Positions 10,349 through 19,637 are shown, numbered from the stretch's first letter. The stretch is DNA of 60,983 bases from Nocardia amamiensis (GCF_015477605.1 NZ_JADLQX010000037.1:1-60983), one strand, 5' to 3'. The notes: a model not told the origin generated them from the letters alone. Made by a program: numbers and translations.

Positions 10349-10831
10349 ATGGCCGTGCATAGCGGCAACGAGACAGAGGCAACTCCACGACAGATCTACC
10401 ACTCCATGCTCGCCTGGTGTGACCAACTGGGCATGACAGAGCACGCCGCACGGATGCGTGCCGCAGGACCACCTTCACCTCAAGAGCGCGACGCCAACCC
10501 CGGCCCGGTCGAAGTCCAGGTGCGCCACACCTCGGCCGATGCGCCGTCTGCGCAGCTCGGCGAAGCATGCGACACCGAAGAGGTCCTGAACGAAGCCAAG
10601 CCCCCGGTCTTGCCGGACGGCAGGTCGAACATGAGCAGCGCTGTTCGCGCCGAGCCGGGCGGCTTCTGGGAGACGGATCTCAGCAAGGAGATGTCCGCGC
10701 CAGCACCGCCGAATCCTGACCGCGTCGAATTCGGCAAGACGGCCTGTCTCACGGATGTCGCTCCACGAAAAGGAGCCAGCGGCACGGGCGTCTACGGCGT
10801 TCCACAGCGACGCAGGAAGGACGCGCCATGA
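10349..10831 (+). CDS. Small hypothetical protein, first gene of rSAM operon
   Basis: A 160-residue hydrophilic protein. The first 45 residues look folded (IYHSMLAWCDQLGMTEHAARM). The rest is rich in Pro, Ala, Glu and Gly and probably disordered. No family recognised. The start has a good ribosome binding site (GAGAGG, 7 bases spacing). The stop overlaps the next gene's start as ATGA, so translation is coupled. As the first gene after the XRE regulator it may be a small regulatory or adaptor subunit of the operon, which is an inference. Confidence 0.6.
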   Translation: MAVHSGNETEATPRQIYHSMLAWCDQLGMTEHAARMRAAGPPSPQERDANPGPVEVQVRHTSADAPSAQLGEACDTEEVLNEAKPPVLPDGRSNMSSAVRAEPGGFWETDLSKEMSAPAPPNPDRVEFGKTACLTDVAPRKGASGTGVYGVPQRRRKDAP

Positions 10832-11316
10832 CGTCAAACCAACGCACCATGCTGATCGAAAGGACTGGCGCCGAAGTCGTGCTTCCAGACTATCGATCGG
10901 TGGCGGATGCTATCCGAAACGCGTTCCGCGACAGACCATCTGACACGTTCCTCATCCGCCAGGCCCGCGCCTTCGGCCAACTTCACTTGAATCGCGCACT
11001 CTTTCCAACCCGAAGCGACAGCATCGACCGCCGCCGATCGGAAGTGGCTTCAATGGTGGACAACTGGGTCGCCTTGGCCATCCCTTCGCGGCCGGGCACC
11101 AGCAGCCCGCGAAGGTCGCTCGGTGCCCTGCTCGATGACATGGCTGCAGCTGAGGTCGAAGCCGACCGGCTGCGGCTGGGCTCGGAATCAGTCGGCGCCG
11201 TGCACCAAGCATGGACAGCACTTGGCGAACTCGCCAACCGGTGGACCGATCTCGTCGAGCAGATCACCAACTCCCAACCGTGGCGCTGGTTCGCAGATGA
11301 GGCGCAGAACAATTGA
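10828..11316 (+). CDS. DUF4254-like protein
   Basis: A 162-residue all-alpha protein. The middle and C-terminal parts match the layout of Nocardia DUF4254-domain proteins as I recall it: IDRRRSEVASMVDNWV, then SLGALLDDMAAAEVEADRL, then an aromatic helix with WTALGELANRWTDLV. The function of DUF4254 is not established. The start has AGGAAGG 7 bases upstream and overlaps the preceding stop by 4 nt. The 3' end overlaps the next gene by about 20 nt. A database search is needed to confirm the family. Confidence 0.65.
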   Translation: MTSNQRTMLIERTGAEVVLPDYRSVADAIRNAFRDRPSDTFLIRQARAFGQLHLNRALFPTRSDSIDRRRSEVASMVDNWVALAIPSRPGTSSPRRSLGALLDDMAAAEVEADRLRLGSESVGAVHQAWTALGELANRWTDLVEQITNSQPWRWFADEAQNN

Positions 11317-11641
11317 CACGTTCTCAGCTGTCACGGTCATCTACGTGCTGGTCGGGGCAAGTGTCATCGGCACAGGTGGCTGGTTACTGCTGCATTCGCG
11401 CTCACAGCGCAGCGGCAAGCTGACCGTCGCCACCATCAGAGACCGGCTCTCCCACGACGCGCCACACCGTCCACTGTCGGTGGCCCAGGCCCGCGAGCAA
11501 CTGGTCCACCACCGCGAATGCGACCGCCGACACTGCGCCCGACGTCGGGCAATCGACCGAACCCTCGACGCCGCAGAACGTCATCGGCCGCGCGCCACCG
11601 CGTCCGCACCCACCGAACCACTGCCGCGAATCACCGATTGA
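11297..11641 (+). CDS. Small single-pass membrane protein
   Basis: A 114-residue protein with one clear transmembrane helix near the N-terminus (AVTVIYVLVGASVIGTGGWL, about residues 11-30). A basic cytoplasmic tail follows, containing REQLVHHRECDRRHCARRRA, which has two closely spaced Cys and three His. No family recognised. The gene overlaps the DUF4254-like gene by 20 nt and lies 12 nt before the radical SAM gene, so it is embedded in the operon. It may tether the complex to the membrane, or it may be an independent small protein. Confidence 0.6.
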   Translation: MRRRTIDTFSAVTVIYVLVGASVIGTGGWLLLHSRSQRSGKLTVATIRDRLSHDAPHRPLSVAQAREQLVHHRECDRRHCARRRAIDRTLDAAERHRPRATASAPTEPLPRITD

Positions 11642-11653
11642 AAGGCGCTTGCC

Positions 11654-12838
11654 ATGAGCGACCGCGAGCAAGTATCCAGCCTGTCCCGCGCCAGGCGGCA
11701 ACTGCCGCTCCTCACCGTTGCGCAACAGGAACTGCTACGACCAGACCTGCGCGAAGTCATCGAATACCGGAAATCTGGACTGAGCGTCAACCACATCATC
11801 GGCTGCCCGCTCGACTGCGGATACTGCATCCGGCACGTCTTCGACAACTTCGAGATGAAGACACCACGCGCCCTCATGACCGACGCCGACGCCGCGGCCA
11901 TGCTGCTCGCACACCCATACTTCCGGCCCCACATCACCCCGATCCAGCTGTTCAACCGGGCCACCGACCCCATGCTGCCGCCGGTCAAGCCGCACACGTT
12001 CGAGATGCTCAGACTGCTGGACCAGCAAGCGCTGACCAACCACGTCCTGGTCATCACCCGCTGGCGCATCGAACCCGCCGACTGCGACATCCTCAACTCG
12101 ATCAGCAACCTTCGACTCACCGTCCTCGTCACACACTCCGGCATCGACGACGATCGCATCGAGCCCGTCGACTCGAACATCGCCGCCACATCCCTGCGCA
12201 CCGCCTACCAGCACGCCGACAAATACCGGGTCGTGTTGTACTGGCGACCGATCGTCCCGGCGCTCAACGACACCGACGACCACCTCCAACACGCGTTCGA
12301 ACTGAGCCACTACGCGCACGCGACCGTCTTCACCGGACTGTTCTTCAAAGACGAAATCCGGGACTACTACCAGTCGCACGGACTGCCCGAACCGTACCTG
12401 GAAGGCGCGCGCCGCAAAGTGTTCCCCGCAGACATCGAACACCGCATCCTGAATGCGGCAGCCGAACACGGCACCGGATCGCCACTGTTTCGCAAGACCA
12501 GCTGCGCCGTCGCCTACGCCCATGGCGTCGCCGACTACAACGGCCACTACGGTATCCGCGAGTTGTGCGATATCTGCCCCACCGCCCAGATCCAGCGCTG
12601 CGCCGACGACTGGCACCGCCCCGACACCCAGCAGGCAGCCACATTCGCCGAGCAACTCGGGGGCAGTCTAGTGGAGGTCAACGACCGCGCAATCGTGGTC
12701 AGCGGCCTATCGGAGCAGCCGCGCTACCTCATGCAACACAACCTGCGCTACCAGGTCCACGACGTCACCAAACCGCACCACCCCCACCGCCACGGTCGCG
12801 CCGACCTCGGCTGGCCCGAGAGCAAGGAGAAGCAGTGA
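11654..12838 (+). CDS. Radical SAM protein, SPL/Rv2578c-like
   Basis: A 394-residue radical SAM enzyme. The 4Fe-4S motif CPLDCGYC (CX3CX2C, about residues 49-56) follows the usual NHIIGC lead. Further along are the landmarks of spore-photoproduct-lyase / Rv2578c-like proteins: FNRATDPMLPP, HVLVITRWRI, LTVLVTHSGIDD and YWRPIVPALND. Such enzymes cleave SAM to a 5'-deoxyadenosyl radical, and the known SPL relative repairs DNA. The substrate here is unknown. Further Cys in the C-terminal third (ELCDICPTAQIQRC) could bind an auxiliary cluster. The start has AAAGG upstream. The stop overlaps the exonuclease start (GTGA). Confidence 0.85.
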   Translation: MSDREQVSSLSRARRQLPLLTVAQQELLRPDLREVIEYRKSGLSVNHIIGCPLDCGYCIRHVFDNFEMKTPRALMTDADAAAMLLAHPYFRPHITPIQLFNRATDPMLPPVKPHTFEMLRLLDQQALTNHVLVITRWRIEPADCDILNSISNLRLTVLVTHSGIDDDRIEPVDSNIAATSLRTAYQHADKYRVVLYWRPIVPALNDTDDHLQHAFELSHYAHATVFTGLFFKDEIRDYYQSHGLPEPYLEGARRKVFPADIEHRILNAAAEHGTGSPLFRKTSCAVAYAHGVADYNGHYGIRELCDICPTAQIQRCADDWHRPDTQQAATFAEQLGGSLVEVNDRAIVVSGLSEQPRYLMQHNLRYQVHDVTKPHHPHRHGRADLGWPESKEKQ

Positions 12839-13452
12839 TCGCCATCCCGAACGCACTGCGCGGCAACAACCTCGCCGTTGTCGACGTCGAGGGCAACGGC
12901 CAGACACCACCCGAAATCATCGAGATCGCCATCCTCCCCGTCTCCGGCGACACCGCCAGCCATACCGACCTCCGGTCATGGCTCATCCGCCCACAACACC
13001 CGATCACCCCGATCGTCACCCGCAAAGTCCACGGCATCACCAACAACGACGTCGACAACTGCCCCCGATGGGCAGACGTCGCACCGGAGATCGACGCCGC
13101 ACTGGCACAACGCACCCTCGTAGCCCACAACGCCGGCATCGAACAACGAGTCCTCGCCGCACACCTGCCGTACTGGACGCCACCCATGGTGCTGGACACT
13201 CTCCGACTCGCGAAGAAAGCCTGGCCCGGCCTGCCCGGGTACAGCCTCGACAAACTCATCGACCATGCCCACCTCGACGTCTCCGCACTGGCGGAACAGG
13301 GATACCACCGTGCAGGCTACGACGCCTGGGCCGCCTGGCTGCTGCTGTGCAAACTCATCGACGACACCGACCTGGACTGGACCAGTCTTGTCGACGCAGC
13401 CGCACCCAAAGAGTTCGTGCCGACACCCGAGCCTGAAGGAGGACTCTGGTGA
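12835..13452 (+). CDS. DEDDh-type 3'-5' exonuclease (DnaQ fold)
   Basis: A 205-residue single-domain exonuclease. Exo I is VVDVEGNGQ with the Asp/Glu pair and the PPEIIEIA segment. Exo II is AHNAGIEQRVL. Exo III is HRAGYDAWAAWLL with the His-x4-Asp signature of DEDDh enzymes. The Exo II acidic residue is Glu instead of the usual Asp. The GTG start at 12835 overlaps the preceding TGA by 4 nt and the 3' end overlaps the kinase start by 4 nt. It would remove nucleotides from DNA or RNA 3' ends. Its partnership with a radical SAM enzyme and a nucleotide-kinase-like protein suggests processing of an altered nucleic acid, which is an inference. Confidence 0.85.
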   Translation: MIAIPNALRGNNLAVVDVEGNGQTPPEIIEIAILPVSGDTASHTDLRSWLIRPQHPITPIVTRKVHGITNNDVDNCPRWADVAPEIDAALAQRTLVAHNAGIEQRVLAAHLPYWTPPMVLDTLRLAKKAWPGLPGYSLDKLIDHAHLDVSALAEQGYHRAGYDAWAAWLLLCKLIDDTDLDWTSLVDAAAPKEFVPTPEPEGGLW

Positions 13453-14066
13453 GCCAACCACGACCCGAAGTGGTGCGACCAGTCACTGTCGCGATCACCG
13501 GAACCCACTCCACGGGAAAGACGACCTTCCTGACTCGACTCGCCGACGAGCTCAGACGCGACCGAGTGAATGTCGCCGTCGTCAGCGACCTCGGCGCCCA
13601 AGCCCAGCAACTCGGCCTGCCAATCCTGTACAACCACACCTGGGCATCCACACTGTGGGTCATCACCCGCGGCATCAGCAACGAAATCCAATCATGGGCA
13701 ACCGCCAACGTCGTACTAATCGACCGTGCCGTACCTGACGCCCTCGGCTACTACGAAGCAGCGCTCGACTACCGCGACCACCGCGCCGACCCGCACCGCA
13801 TCCAGCAACTTGAGCACCTCATCGCCAAACATGTCCACAACTACGACCTCGTCCTGCGCACAGTGCTGGACAACCGACTGCCGCTCGGTCTGGCAAAACC
13901 GCGAGACACCGACATGGGATTCCGCGCACTCGCCGACCAGCACATCGAGAAGGTACTCACCCGACTGGACATCGAGCACTCCCCGCTGCAAGCGAACATG
14001 CACGACCGCGCCGTCGCAGAGACCCTGACGTTCATCGAAGAACGGCTAACCTGGCAACCGGACTGA
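13449..14066 (+). CDS. NadR-like P-loop kinase/ATPase (AAA_28 type)
   Basis: A 205-residue P-loop protein. Walker A is GTHSTGKTT (about residues 18-26). NVVLIDRAVPDALGYY (about 89-104) resembles the Walker B and base-recognition strand of NadR-like or deoxynucleoside-kinase-like proteins. A C-terminal LID-like region contains KPRDTDMGFR. It probably phosphorylates a nucleoside, nucleotide or other small molecule rather than acting as a ring ATPase. The GTG start overlaps the exonuclease stop (GTGA). Last gene of the operon; a strong hairpin follows 15 bp later. Confidence 0.75.
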   Translation: MSQPRPEVVRPVTVAITGTHSTGKTTFLTRLADELRRDRVNVAVVSDLGAQAQQLGLPILYNHTWASTLWVITRGISNEIQSWATANVVLIDRAVPDALGYYEAALDYRDHRADPHRIQQLEHLIAKHVHNYDLVLRTVLDNRLPLGLAKPRDTDMGFRALADQHIEKVLTRLDIEHSPLQANMHDRAVAETLTFIEERLTWQPD

Positions 14067-14080
14067 AGTCCGGGTGATCT

Positions 14081-14118
14081 GGCACTGCCGACAACGGTAC
14101 ACCGTTGTCGGCAGTGCC
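14081..14118 (+). terminator. Perfect 17-bp-stem hairpin, terminator candidate
   Basis: The arms 14081-14097 (GGCACTGCCGACAACGG) and 14102-14118 are exact reverse complements around a 4-base loop (TACA). It starts 15 bp after the kinase stop. No U-rich tract follows, as is common for high-GC actinobacterial terminators. It fits termination of the 10349-14066 operon. Confidence 0.75.
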
Positions 14119-14423
14119 CGTCCTCTCGGCCGCGACATCGAGTTGTACAAGGCCGCGTACCTCACCACCGACCAGACCGCGCACGGACTACGAGAAGTGG
14201 GAGGCGACCCACAATGTTTGATCCGTTCGCCAACACGCGCCCCGCCGGGGTGACGGCGATGACCGAGCGCCTCAAGTGCACTGATGAACCCGTCAAGTCG
14301 CCGATCGAGACCGGCCCGGGCCGAATCGATCTGCACCCTCGATCGCTGGAACTGACCCGTGACCGCGACCAGGCGCGCAAACGCCGCGCCACGAACCTCG
14401 GCATAGAACATCGAGCGTGACGC
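14119..14423. other. Short gap, one doubtful small ORF
   Basis: Between the hairpin and the convergent zinc-ribbon gene. An ORF at 14214-14420 (+, 68 residues, MFDPFANTRPAG) has a reasonable GGGAGG ribosome binding site 9 bases upstream, but the protein is highly charged and matches nothing I know. A minus-strand frame across 14046-14411 is no more convincing. I do not call either as a gene. Confidence 0.35.
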
Positions 14424-17342
14424 TTACATTCGTGTTTTACATGTAAAGCAAAGGTAGACTTGTCTTGTCCGGTTGGTTAGGCGAGCTTGCCACTCGTAAC
14501 CGCAGTCCGAGCATTGCCACCAGTAGTTGTCGGACGAGCCAGCATTGATATCTGATGGTGTTACAGCGCCATTCAGTTTCGGATGCCACTGCGCGGCCAG
14601 TTCGGGAGCGCGTTCGGTCAAAGAATTTCCGGGCTTGACTCGGCGGAGTTTCGCACCAGTCCGTCTGGATCCGCACGGCCTACATCCAGCATTCGCAGGG
14701 CGTGAGTCCCATTCGTGTCCACAGTCTGGGCACAACCAAAACACGGAACGGTGGCTGGACGGACTGATGTCCGTCGGGACCACATCAGTGTTTCTGGTCG
14801 GGTGCCAGAGAAGCAGTAGATCTGGACGCATATCAACAATTGTGTTGCCCGGCTGCGGCTTACGATCTCGACCACGCTTTACGGAGGAGCAGGCGCGGCA
14901 TCCGTGACCCTGGAGCGCCCGAGCCCAGATGAACGTCTCCCACTGCCGGCCACAATCGGGACATTCCCACCAGGCCCGATCGGTGCTGTTGGCCTTGACA
15001 TTCTCCGGTCGCAGCGCGCCGTTCAGTTCGTCACACCACTGCTCGGCGAGTAGCGGATGCGTTTCTCTGAGCGATTTTCCCGGGGTCGGCCGCCGACGGG
15101 CTAAGCCGCTCTTCTTGTAGGCACAGGGAGGGCACCCACGCCCGTTTTTGACCCGCGCCGCAACCGTCGCGGGCCATTCGTGTGCGCAATGGGGGCACAG
15201 CCACCACACCTTACGGCTGTATCCGGGGTTGACCTGACTGGGAGTGAGATCACCGTTCCTTCTCGGATGCCATGTTGTGGCCAGCTCGGCATGAAGCTCG
15301 CCGAATGACTGTCCTGACGGGGGTGTGCGCCGTGCAATCGCTCGCCGGCGAACAGCGCAGGGCCGACATCCGGTACGTCGTGGACGTATCTTCCATCGGT
15401 GTCCGCAGTCTGGGCACCGCCAATGGACTTCGGTCGCAGTACCCAGCTTCAAGTCGTACAACGTCAATGACCCGTTGCGCTCAACGTCCCAGATCCGCAA
15501 TAGGTCGGGCCGAAGATCCGCAGCGGACCGGCCAGGACTCGGTGTGCGGTTCGCGGCTGCACCCCGTTGGCGCGCGCAGCGGGGGCATCCGCTCCCACCT
15601 GTTGTGCGGCATTTCGGACTTGTCTTCCACTCGTGGCTGCATGTCGCACACACCCACCACACAGGTTCTCTGCTCCCCGGATTCGTTTGTTCGGGGATAA
15701 TGTCACCATTGTGCTCGGTGTCCCATTCCTTGGCGAGGTCAGGAAAGGCAGTGGCGAGGCTTCGTTTATGATGCCTATAGATCACACTGTCGGCCTCGGC
15801 CGTGGCCCATGGATTCGGATCTTCCTGATACGCAGCGGATTTCGATGGCCGGAAGCCGAGGTCGATCAGTTTCTGCAGAACAAGCAGCGCGGTATGCTTC
15901 GTCGTCGATCCGGCAGGCATCTGGACGTCGTGCAAATCTAGCAGTTGCAAGGGTTCCTGCCTGACCCGGATGACAGTCCATCCAGCCGCAGAGAGCGCAT
16001 CGCTCTGCGTGCGATCTCGCACCGCGGCTTCCGGAGTTCCGTGATATCTGGCTCCGTCAAATTCGATGACCACTCGATAGTCTGGCATCACGATGTCGGC
16101 GTTGACAGGTGGGCGGCCGGAAACCGTGATCCGCGGGAAATCATGATCGACGAGACATCCGGCGGCCTCGAGCTCGTAGCGAAGCCGGATTTCCTGCTCG
16201 GACACGCCCCATAGCGTGCACTTCGGGCAGCTCCTTCCCCCGGCAGCTGTTCGGTTGCTGATGGTCGACTCCCACACGTGGCCTCGCGGCTTGCACTTCC
16301 ACCACACGCTCTCGGCGCTGCCCGATCGGTAGTCCTCGGGGCGCCGATCGTTCTTCGTCGGGTGCCATTCGGCTGCGACCGAGGGGTACAGATCCGCCAG
16401 GGACTGTCCTTCTTCAGGCATGTCACGGCAGTGCGGACAACCAGTCTTGTAAGAGCCGGTGCGGGTGTATACGCGCGCCTCCCATTCGTGGCCACGCCGC
16501 GGGCAGACCCACCATGCTTTGATGTCACTGCCCGGCTTCAGTTCTTCGGGCCGACGGTTGTTCTTTGTCGGATGCCACTGGGCGGCGATGTCAGGGAATA
16601 GTTCGGCGAACGACTGTCCCGGCTTTGGTACATCACGTGCTGCAATGCGGGTGATGTAGCTGCACGGGCGACAACCGCTGCCCTGCTTGGTTCGGGTCAG
16701 TGGGGCCGCCGGCCACTCGTGTCCGCACCGGGAGCAGCGCCACCAGACCGGCTTGTGTGAGCCAGGCTTGAGCTGCTGAGGGAAGAGGCCCGCATTTTTC
16801 GTCGGGTGCCACTCCGGCATGAGGTTCGGGTGCAGATCTGCGAGCGATTGACCTTGCCGAGGAAGGCCTTTCCTCCGGTGGTTGCACTCAGGGCATTTCG
16901 TTTGCTTCCCGGAGGTCCGATTAGCGATGGCAGCTTCCCATACGTGACCACAGTCAGCACACAACCACCACGCCTTGTCGCGACTGGCTCGGCTCACATC
17001 TGACGGAGTCGTGTCACCGTTCTTCGTCGGATGCCACTGCGCGGCTACATCGGGCCGGACCTCCTGCAACGACTCACCGGGCAGAGGTCGGCGAAGTTTG
17101 ACGCCGGCGCGCCGGTAGGAGCACGGAGGGCACCCGCTGAAGGGCTTTGCCGTCCGTACCCGCGGTGCCATGGGATATTCGTGACCGCATTCGGGACACA
17201 CCCACCAGACCTTCTCCCGGTAGTTCGGCCGGACCGCATCTGGATGTACGTCACCGTTCTGCTTGGGGTGCCACTGCTGGGCGATATCTGGAAACAACTC
17301 TGCCAGTGACCTGCCCAGCTCAGGAACACGTCCTGGACCCAT
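14424..17342 (-). CDS. Eleven-repeat treble-clef zinc-ribbon protein with internal Vsr/DUF559-like nuclease
   Basis: A 972-residue protein built from eleven repeats of about 65-80 residues. Each repeat runs S-hydrophobic-P...WHPxxNG...WWxCxxCGHEW...R(T)...GCxxC, as in the treble-clef zinc finger family PF14311/DUF4379. Repeats 1-5 precede, and 6-11 follow, a central domain (about residues 380-525) with DIVMPDYRVVIEFDG, ARYHG and AAGWTVIRVR. That is the layout of Vsr/DUF559 PD-(D/E)XK nucleases. The repeats flanking the nuclease on its N-side (4 and 5) have lost the second Cys of the first knuckle (CPRRGHEW, CKPRGHVW). The start at ATG 17342 has AGGAAGG upstream; the extension to 17471 is not family-like. 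It sits beside an SMC-type defence locus. It presumably binds and cuts nucleic acid; target unknown. Confidence 0.85.
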   Translation of the reverse strand: MGPGRVPELGRSLAELFPDIAQQWHPKQNGDVHPDAVRPNYREKVWWVCPECGHEYPMAPRVRTAKPFSGCPPCSYRRAGVKLRRPLPGESLQEVRPDVAAQWHPTKNGDTTPSDVSRASRDKAWWLCADCGHVWEAAIANRTSGKQTKCPECNHRRKGLPRQGQSLADLHPNLMPEWHPTKNAGLFPQQLKPGSHKPVWWRCSRCGHEWPAAPLTRTKQGSGCRPCSYITRIAARDVPKPGQSFAELFPDIAAQWHPTKNNRRPEELKPGSDIKAWWVCPRRGHEWEARVYTRTGSYKTGCPHCRDMPEEGQSLADLYPSVAAEWHPTKNDRRPEDYRSGSAESVWWKCKPRGHVWESTISNRTAAGGRSCPKCTLWGVSEQEIRLRYELEAAGCLVDHDFPRITVSGRPPVNADIVMPDYRVVIEFDGARYHGTPEAAVRDRTQSDALSAAGWTVIRVRQEPLQLLDLHDVQMPAGSTTKHTALLVLQKLIDLGFRPSKSAAYQEDPNPWATAEADSVIYRHHKRSLATAFPDLAKEWDTEHNGDIIPEQTNPGSREPVWWVCATCSHEWKTSPKCRTTGGSGCPRCARQRGAAANRTPSPGRSAADLRPDLLRIWDVERNGSLTLYDLKLGTATEVHWRCPDCGHRWKIRPRRTGCRPCAVRRRAIARRTPPSGQSFGELHAELATTWHPRRNGDLTPSQVNPGYSRKVWWLCPHCAHEWPATVAARVKNGRGCPPCAYKKSGLARRRPTPGKSLRETHPLLAEQWCDELNGALRPENVKANSTDRAWWECPDCGRQWETFIWARALQGHGCRACSSVKRGRDRKPQPGNTIVDMRPDLLLLWHPTRNTDVVPTDISPSSHRSVFWLCPDCGHEWDSRPANAGCRPCGSRRTGAKLRRVKPGNSLTERAPELAAQWHPKLNGAVTPSDINAGSSDNYWWQCSDCGYEWQARLTNRTRQVYLCFTCKTRM

Positions 17343-17586
17343 AACAATCCTTCCTACAGTCGCTGCAGCAAGGATAAGAAGGGTCACCGACACGAACCTC
17401 CTGGATGCGGCAGGGCGCTCAACGCGGTCGGTGTCTGTGATCGCGGCACCGATCGGTTGAAAACCGAGCATAGGTTGGACTGCTGCGCCAACGTTGTCCG
17501 ATCCCCACGCCAGATGGTCTACCCACGTCGGCCTGTCTGGATCGTTGGACGCTTATGACGGAGACCAAGTTCTCTCACCTACAGCC

Positions 17587-19637
17587 TCAGGCGTTGGCAG
17601 GGCTTGCGCCCGGCCGAAGATCGTTCGGGCTCTCACGACCGCCGGGCACCCGTACCACGACGACCAGGCACGGTTCTCGCTCATCGCGCCGCTGGACTTC
17701 CTCGATCCAAACACTGTCAAACAGATTTGCCGCCCCTTCTGAACCGACTGTCTTGTCCAGGACCAGCAGGACAGCGAAAGAGGGCCCAGTGTTCTGATAT
17801 TCGGCCGCCTGAGCTACATACTGCCTCAGACCTTCTCGACTCGCGTCCTTCTCCTCTATTTTGCATTCAACATTTATCTGTGCAGCCGGGAAAGCGAAGA
17901 GGATATCCACGCGTCCGCCAGCTTTATCGATCACCTCGGAGTGAACTATCCGAAGGAGCGGTGTGCCGTACACGAAGCTGAGATAGTGCTGATGAAACAG
18001 AGCCTCGTCGACCTTCTGCTTCTTTCCATCCTTATCGCGCAGGCGAAGGTGTTCCGTGTAACCTCCACCCATTTTGCGACCGACGTCGTAGGAGTAGTAC
18101 ATGAAGTTGATCGTTACGTCCAGCAGTGCGAGAAAAGACTCGGCGACACCCGCCGCGGACCAGTCGCTTGAGCGCGACAGTCGTTCGGCAAGCGACCTCA
18201 TGAGCCTGCTGTACTTGGGATCAGCGGTAGAAGCAGCGAGATCATCGGTGTCTCGCAATGCGCTCTCTAGTGCATCCAGAACCATTTCACCGTTATTAGC
18301 GACAATCGCGGGGAAGTCTTGGGGGAGCTGGCGCGCGAGTCGATGCCAGCGTCGAGCTTTTCCCGGGTCGGGCTCCTCGACCGTTGCTGCCGAATCCCGC
18401 TGGCCGAGTCGGGCTCTCAGAGCGGCATCGAGCATTTGGGCCCCAGGGGCGTCTCGCAACTCGTCGTCGTGCGCCAGCGCGTACCTCAGTATCCGGAGTC
18501 GATTCTCGTCCTGCAAGAACACGTCTTCGATAACTGGTGAGACGAGGGTTTCCACAGCCCTTTGAGCAGGTGTATCGGCGAGGACGGTGAGGGTGTGATG
18601 CGCCGTGTATGCGCTCACGAGCGTCGTCAAAATGGCGTGTCCGTGGTCGTACCAGGGGTCGTTCCGCCCCATGTGCCGTGCAGCATCGTCCAGCACGGTA
18701 GTGAGCTTTGCCCATGACGCAATATCGTCCTGACGTGCGCGACTCCACGACGGGGTATTGGTCCGCATTCGCCATGCCCGATACCGCTGGAGGTTCTCGT
18801 GCAGGACAGCTGCTGCTGTCGAGACCCGCTCCGGGCGTCGGGTGCCGACAGACCTAGCAACCCTTCGATCGCGGCCAGGTAGATCGTGGCGTCCAGTCGG
18901 CCGGAGTCCGTCTCGGTGAGCACAAGCAGCTGACTTCGAACGTCTGACATACGGGCGGCGATGGCTTGATAATCGTGTTGTTCGAGCGCGCTGCGTAGGT
19001 CCGATAAGGCCAGCTCAAATGCAGCGTCGCGAAAGGTGTGGCCGTACGGTAGGCACCGCTCCAGGGCTTGACGCATGCCTACCCCGGGGAGGTGAGCATC
19101 GAGAACGCCTAGCAGCCGCGGGATCCTGACCGCGAACTCTTCCGGCAGTGCGGCCACGTCCTCAGTTACCTCGTCCAGCTTGCCTGCAAGCTGGGCCACC
19201 GTCGTGACTTTTGCCAGTGACAGCTGCAGCAGGCATTCGGCAGATTCGGCTCCGATTAGCGCAATGGCGGGATCTTCCGTCACCTCGCCTGCAGCGGTGA
19301 TTCTGGCGAGAAGCGCCCTCGTCACGGGCTTTCCGAGCAATCGGGCCAGATGAGGCCGGGCCGCAAGCGAATCGGCTGCTTCAGCGAAGGCTGCATGTCG
19401 CGTCGACGTGGCCAGTCCGGCGACAATCGTGTCAGCAAGCGCGGGGGTGAGCCCGATGTCAGTGTCCCGTCCGGCGGCGGTGACTAGATATCCAAGAAAG
19501 GGCCCCGTGATGAAGTAATCGGCTTGAGCGACTATCTCTTCAAGACCACCTAAATCCTCGATAGTTGGCCCGGACGTGCGCTCGGCGGCAGGTGTCTCAC
19601 GTGCCCACGCCTCGATTCGCTCGTCCATGGGATGCAT
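17587..19637 (-). pseudogene. Large PD-(D/E)XK effector of SMC-type system, frameshifted
   Basis: Two adjacent frames make one protein of about 683 residues. The first runs from 19637 to about 18835. The second continues from there to 17587. They join if one base is restored in the run at about 18833-18835, giving SAPDA-PERVSTAAAVLHENLQ. The N-terminal part is helical and unrecognised. The C-terminal part has a restriction-endonuclease-like core (GRVDILFAF, then INVECKIEE: D...E-x-K). The ATG at 19637 has GGGGGAGGGG immediately upstream. It is the third gene after the middle component and the SMC-like ATPase, as expected for the toxic effector. The break is either a real inactivation or a sequence error. 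Confidence 0.7.

Noticed and set aside
14214..14420. A 68-codon plus-strand ORF with a fair ribosome binding site
   Set aside because: Charged, no homology and opposite another weak frame; too little evidence to call a gene.
17343..17471. N-terminal extension of the zinc-ribbon protein with a hydrophobic stretch
   Set aside because: The ATG at 17342 has a strong AGGAAGG site and starts right before the first repeat; the extension does not look like a signal peptide of this family.
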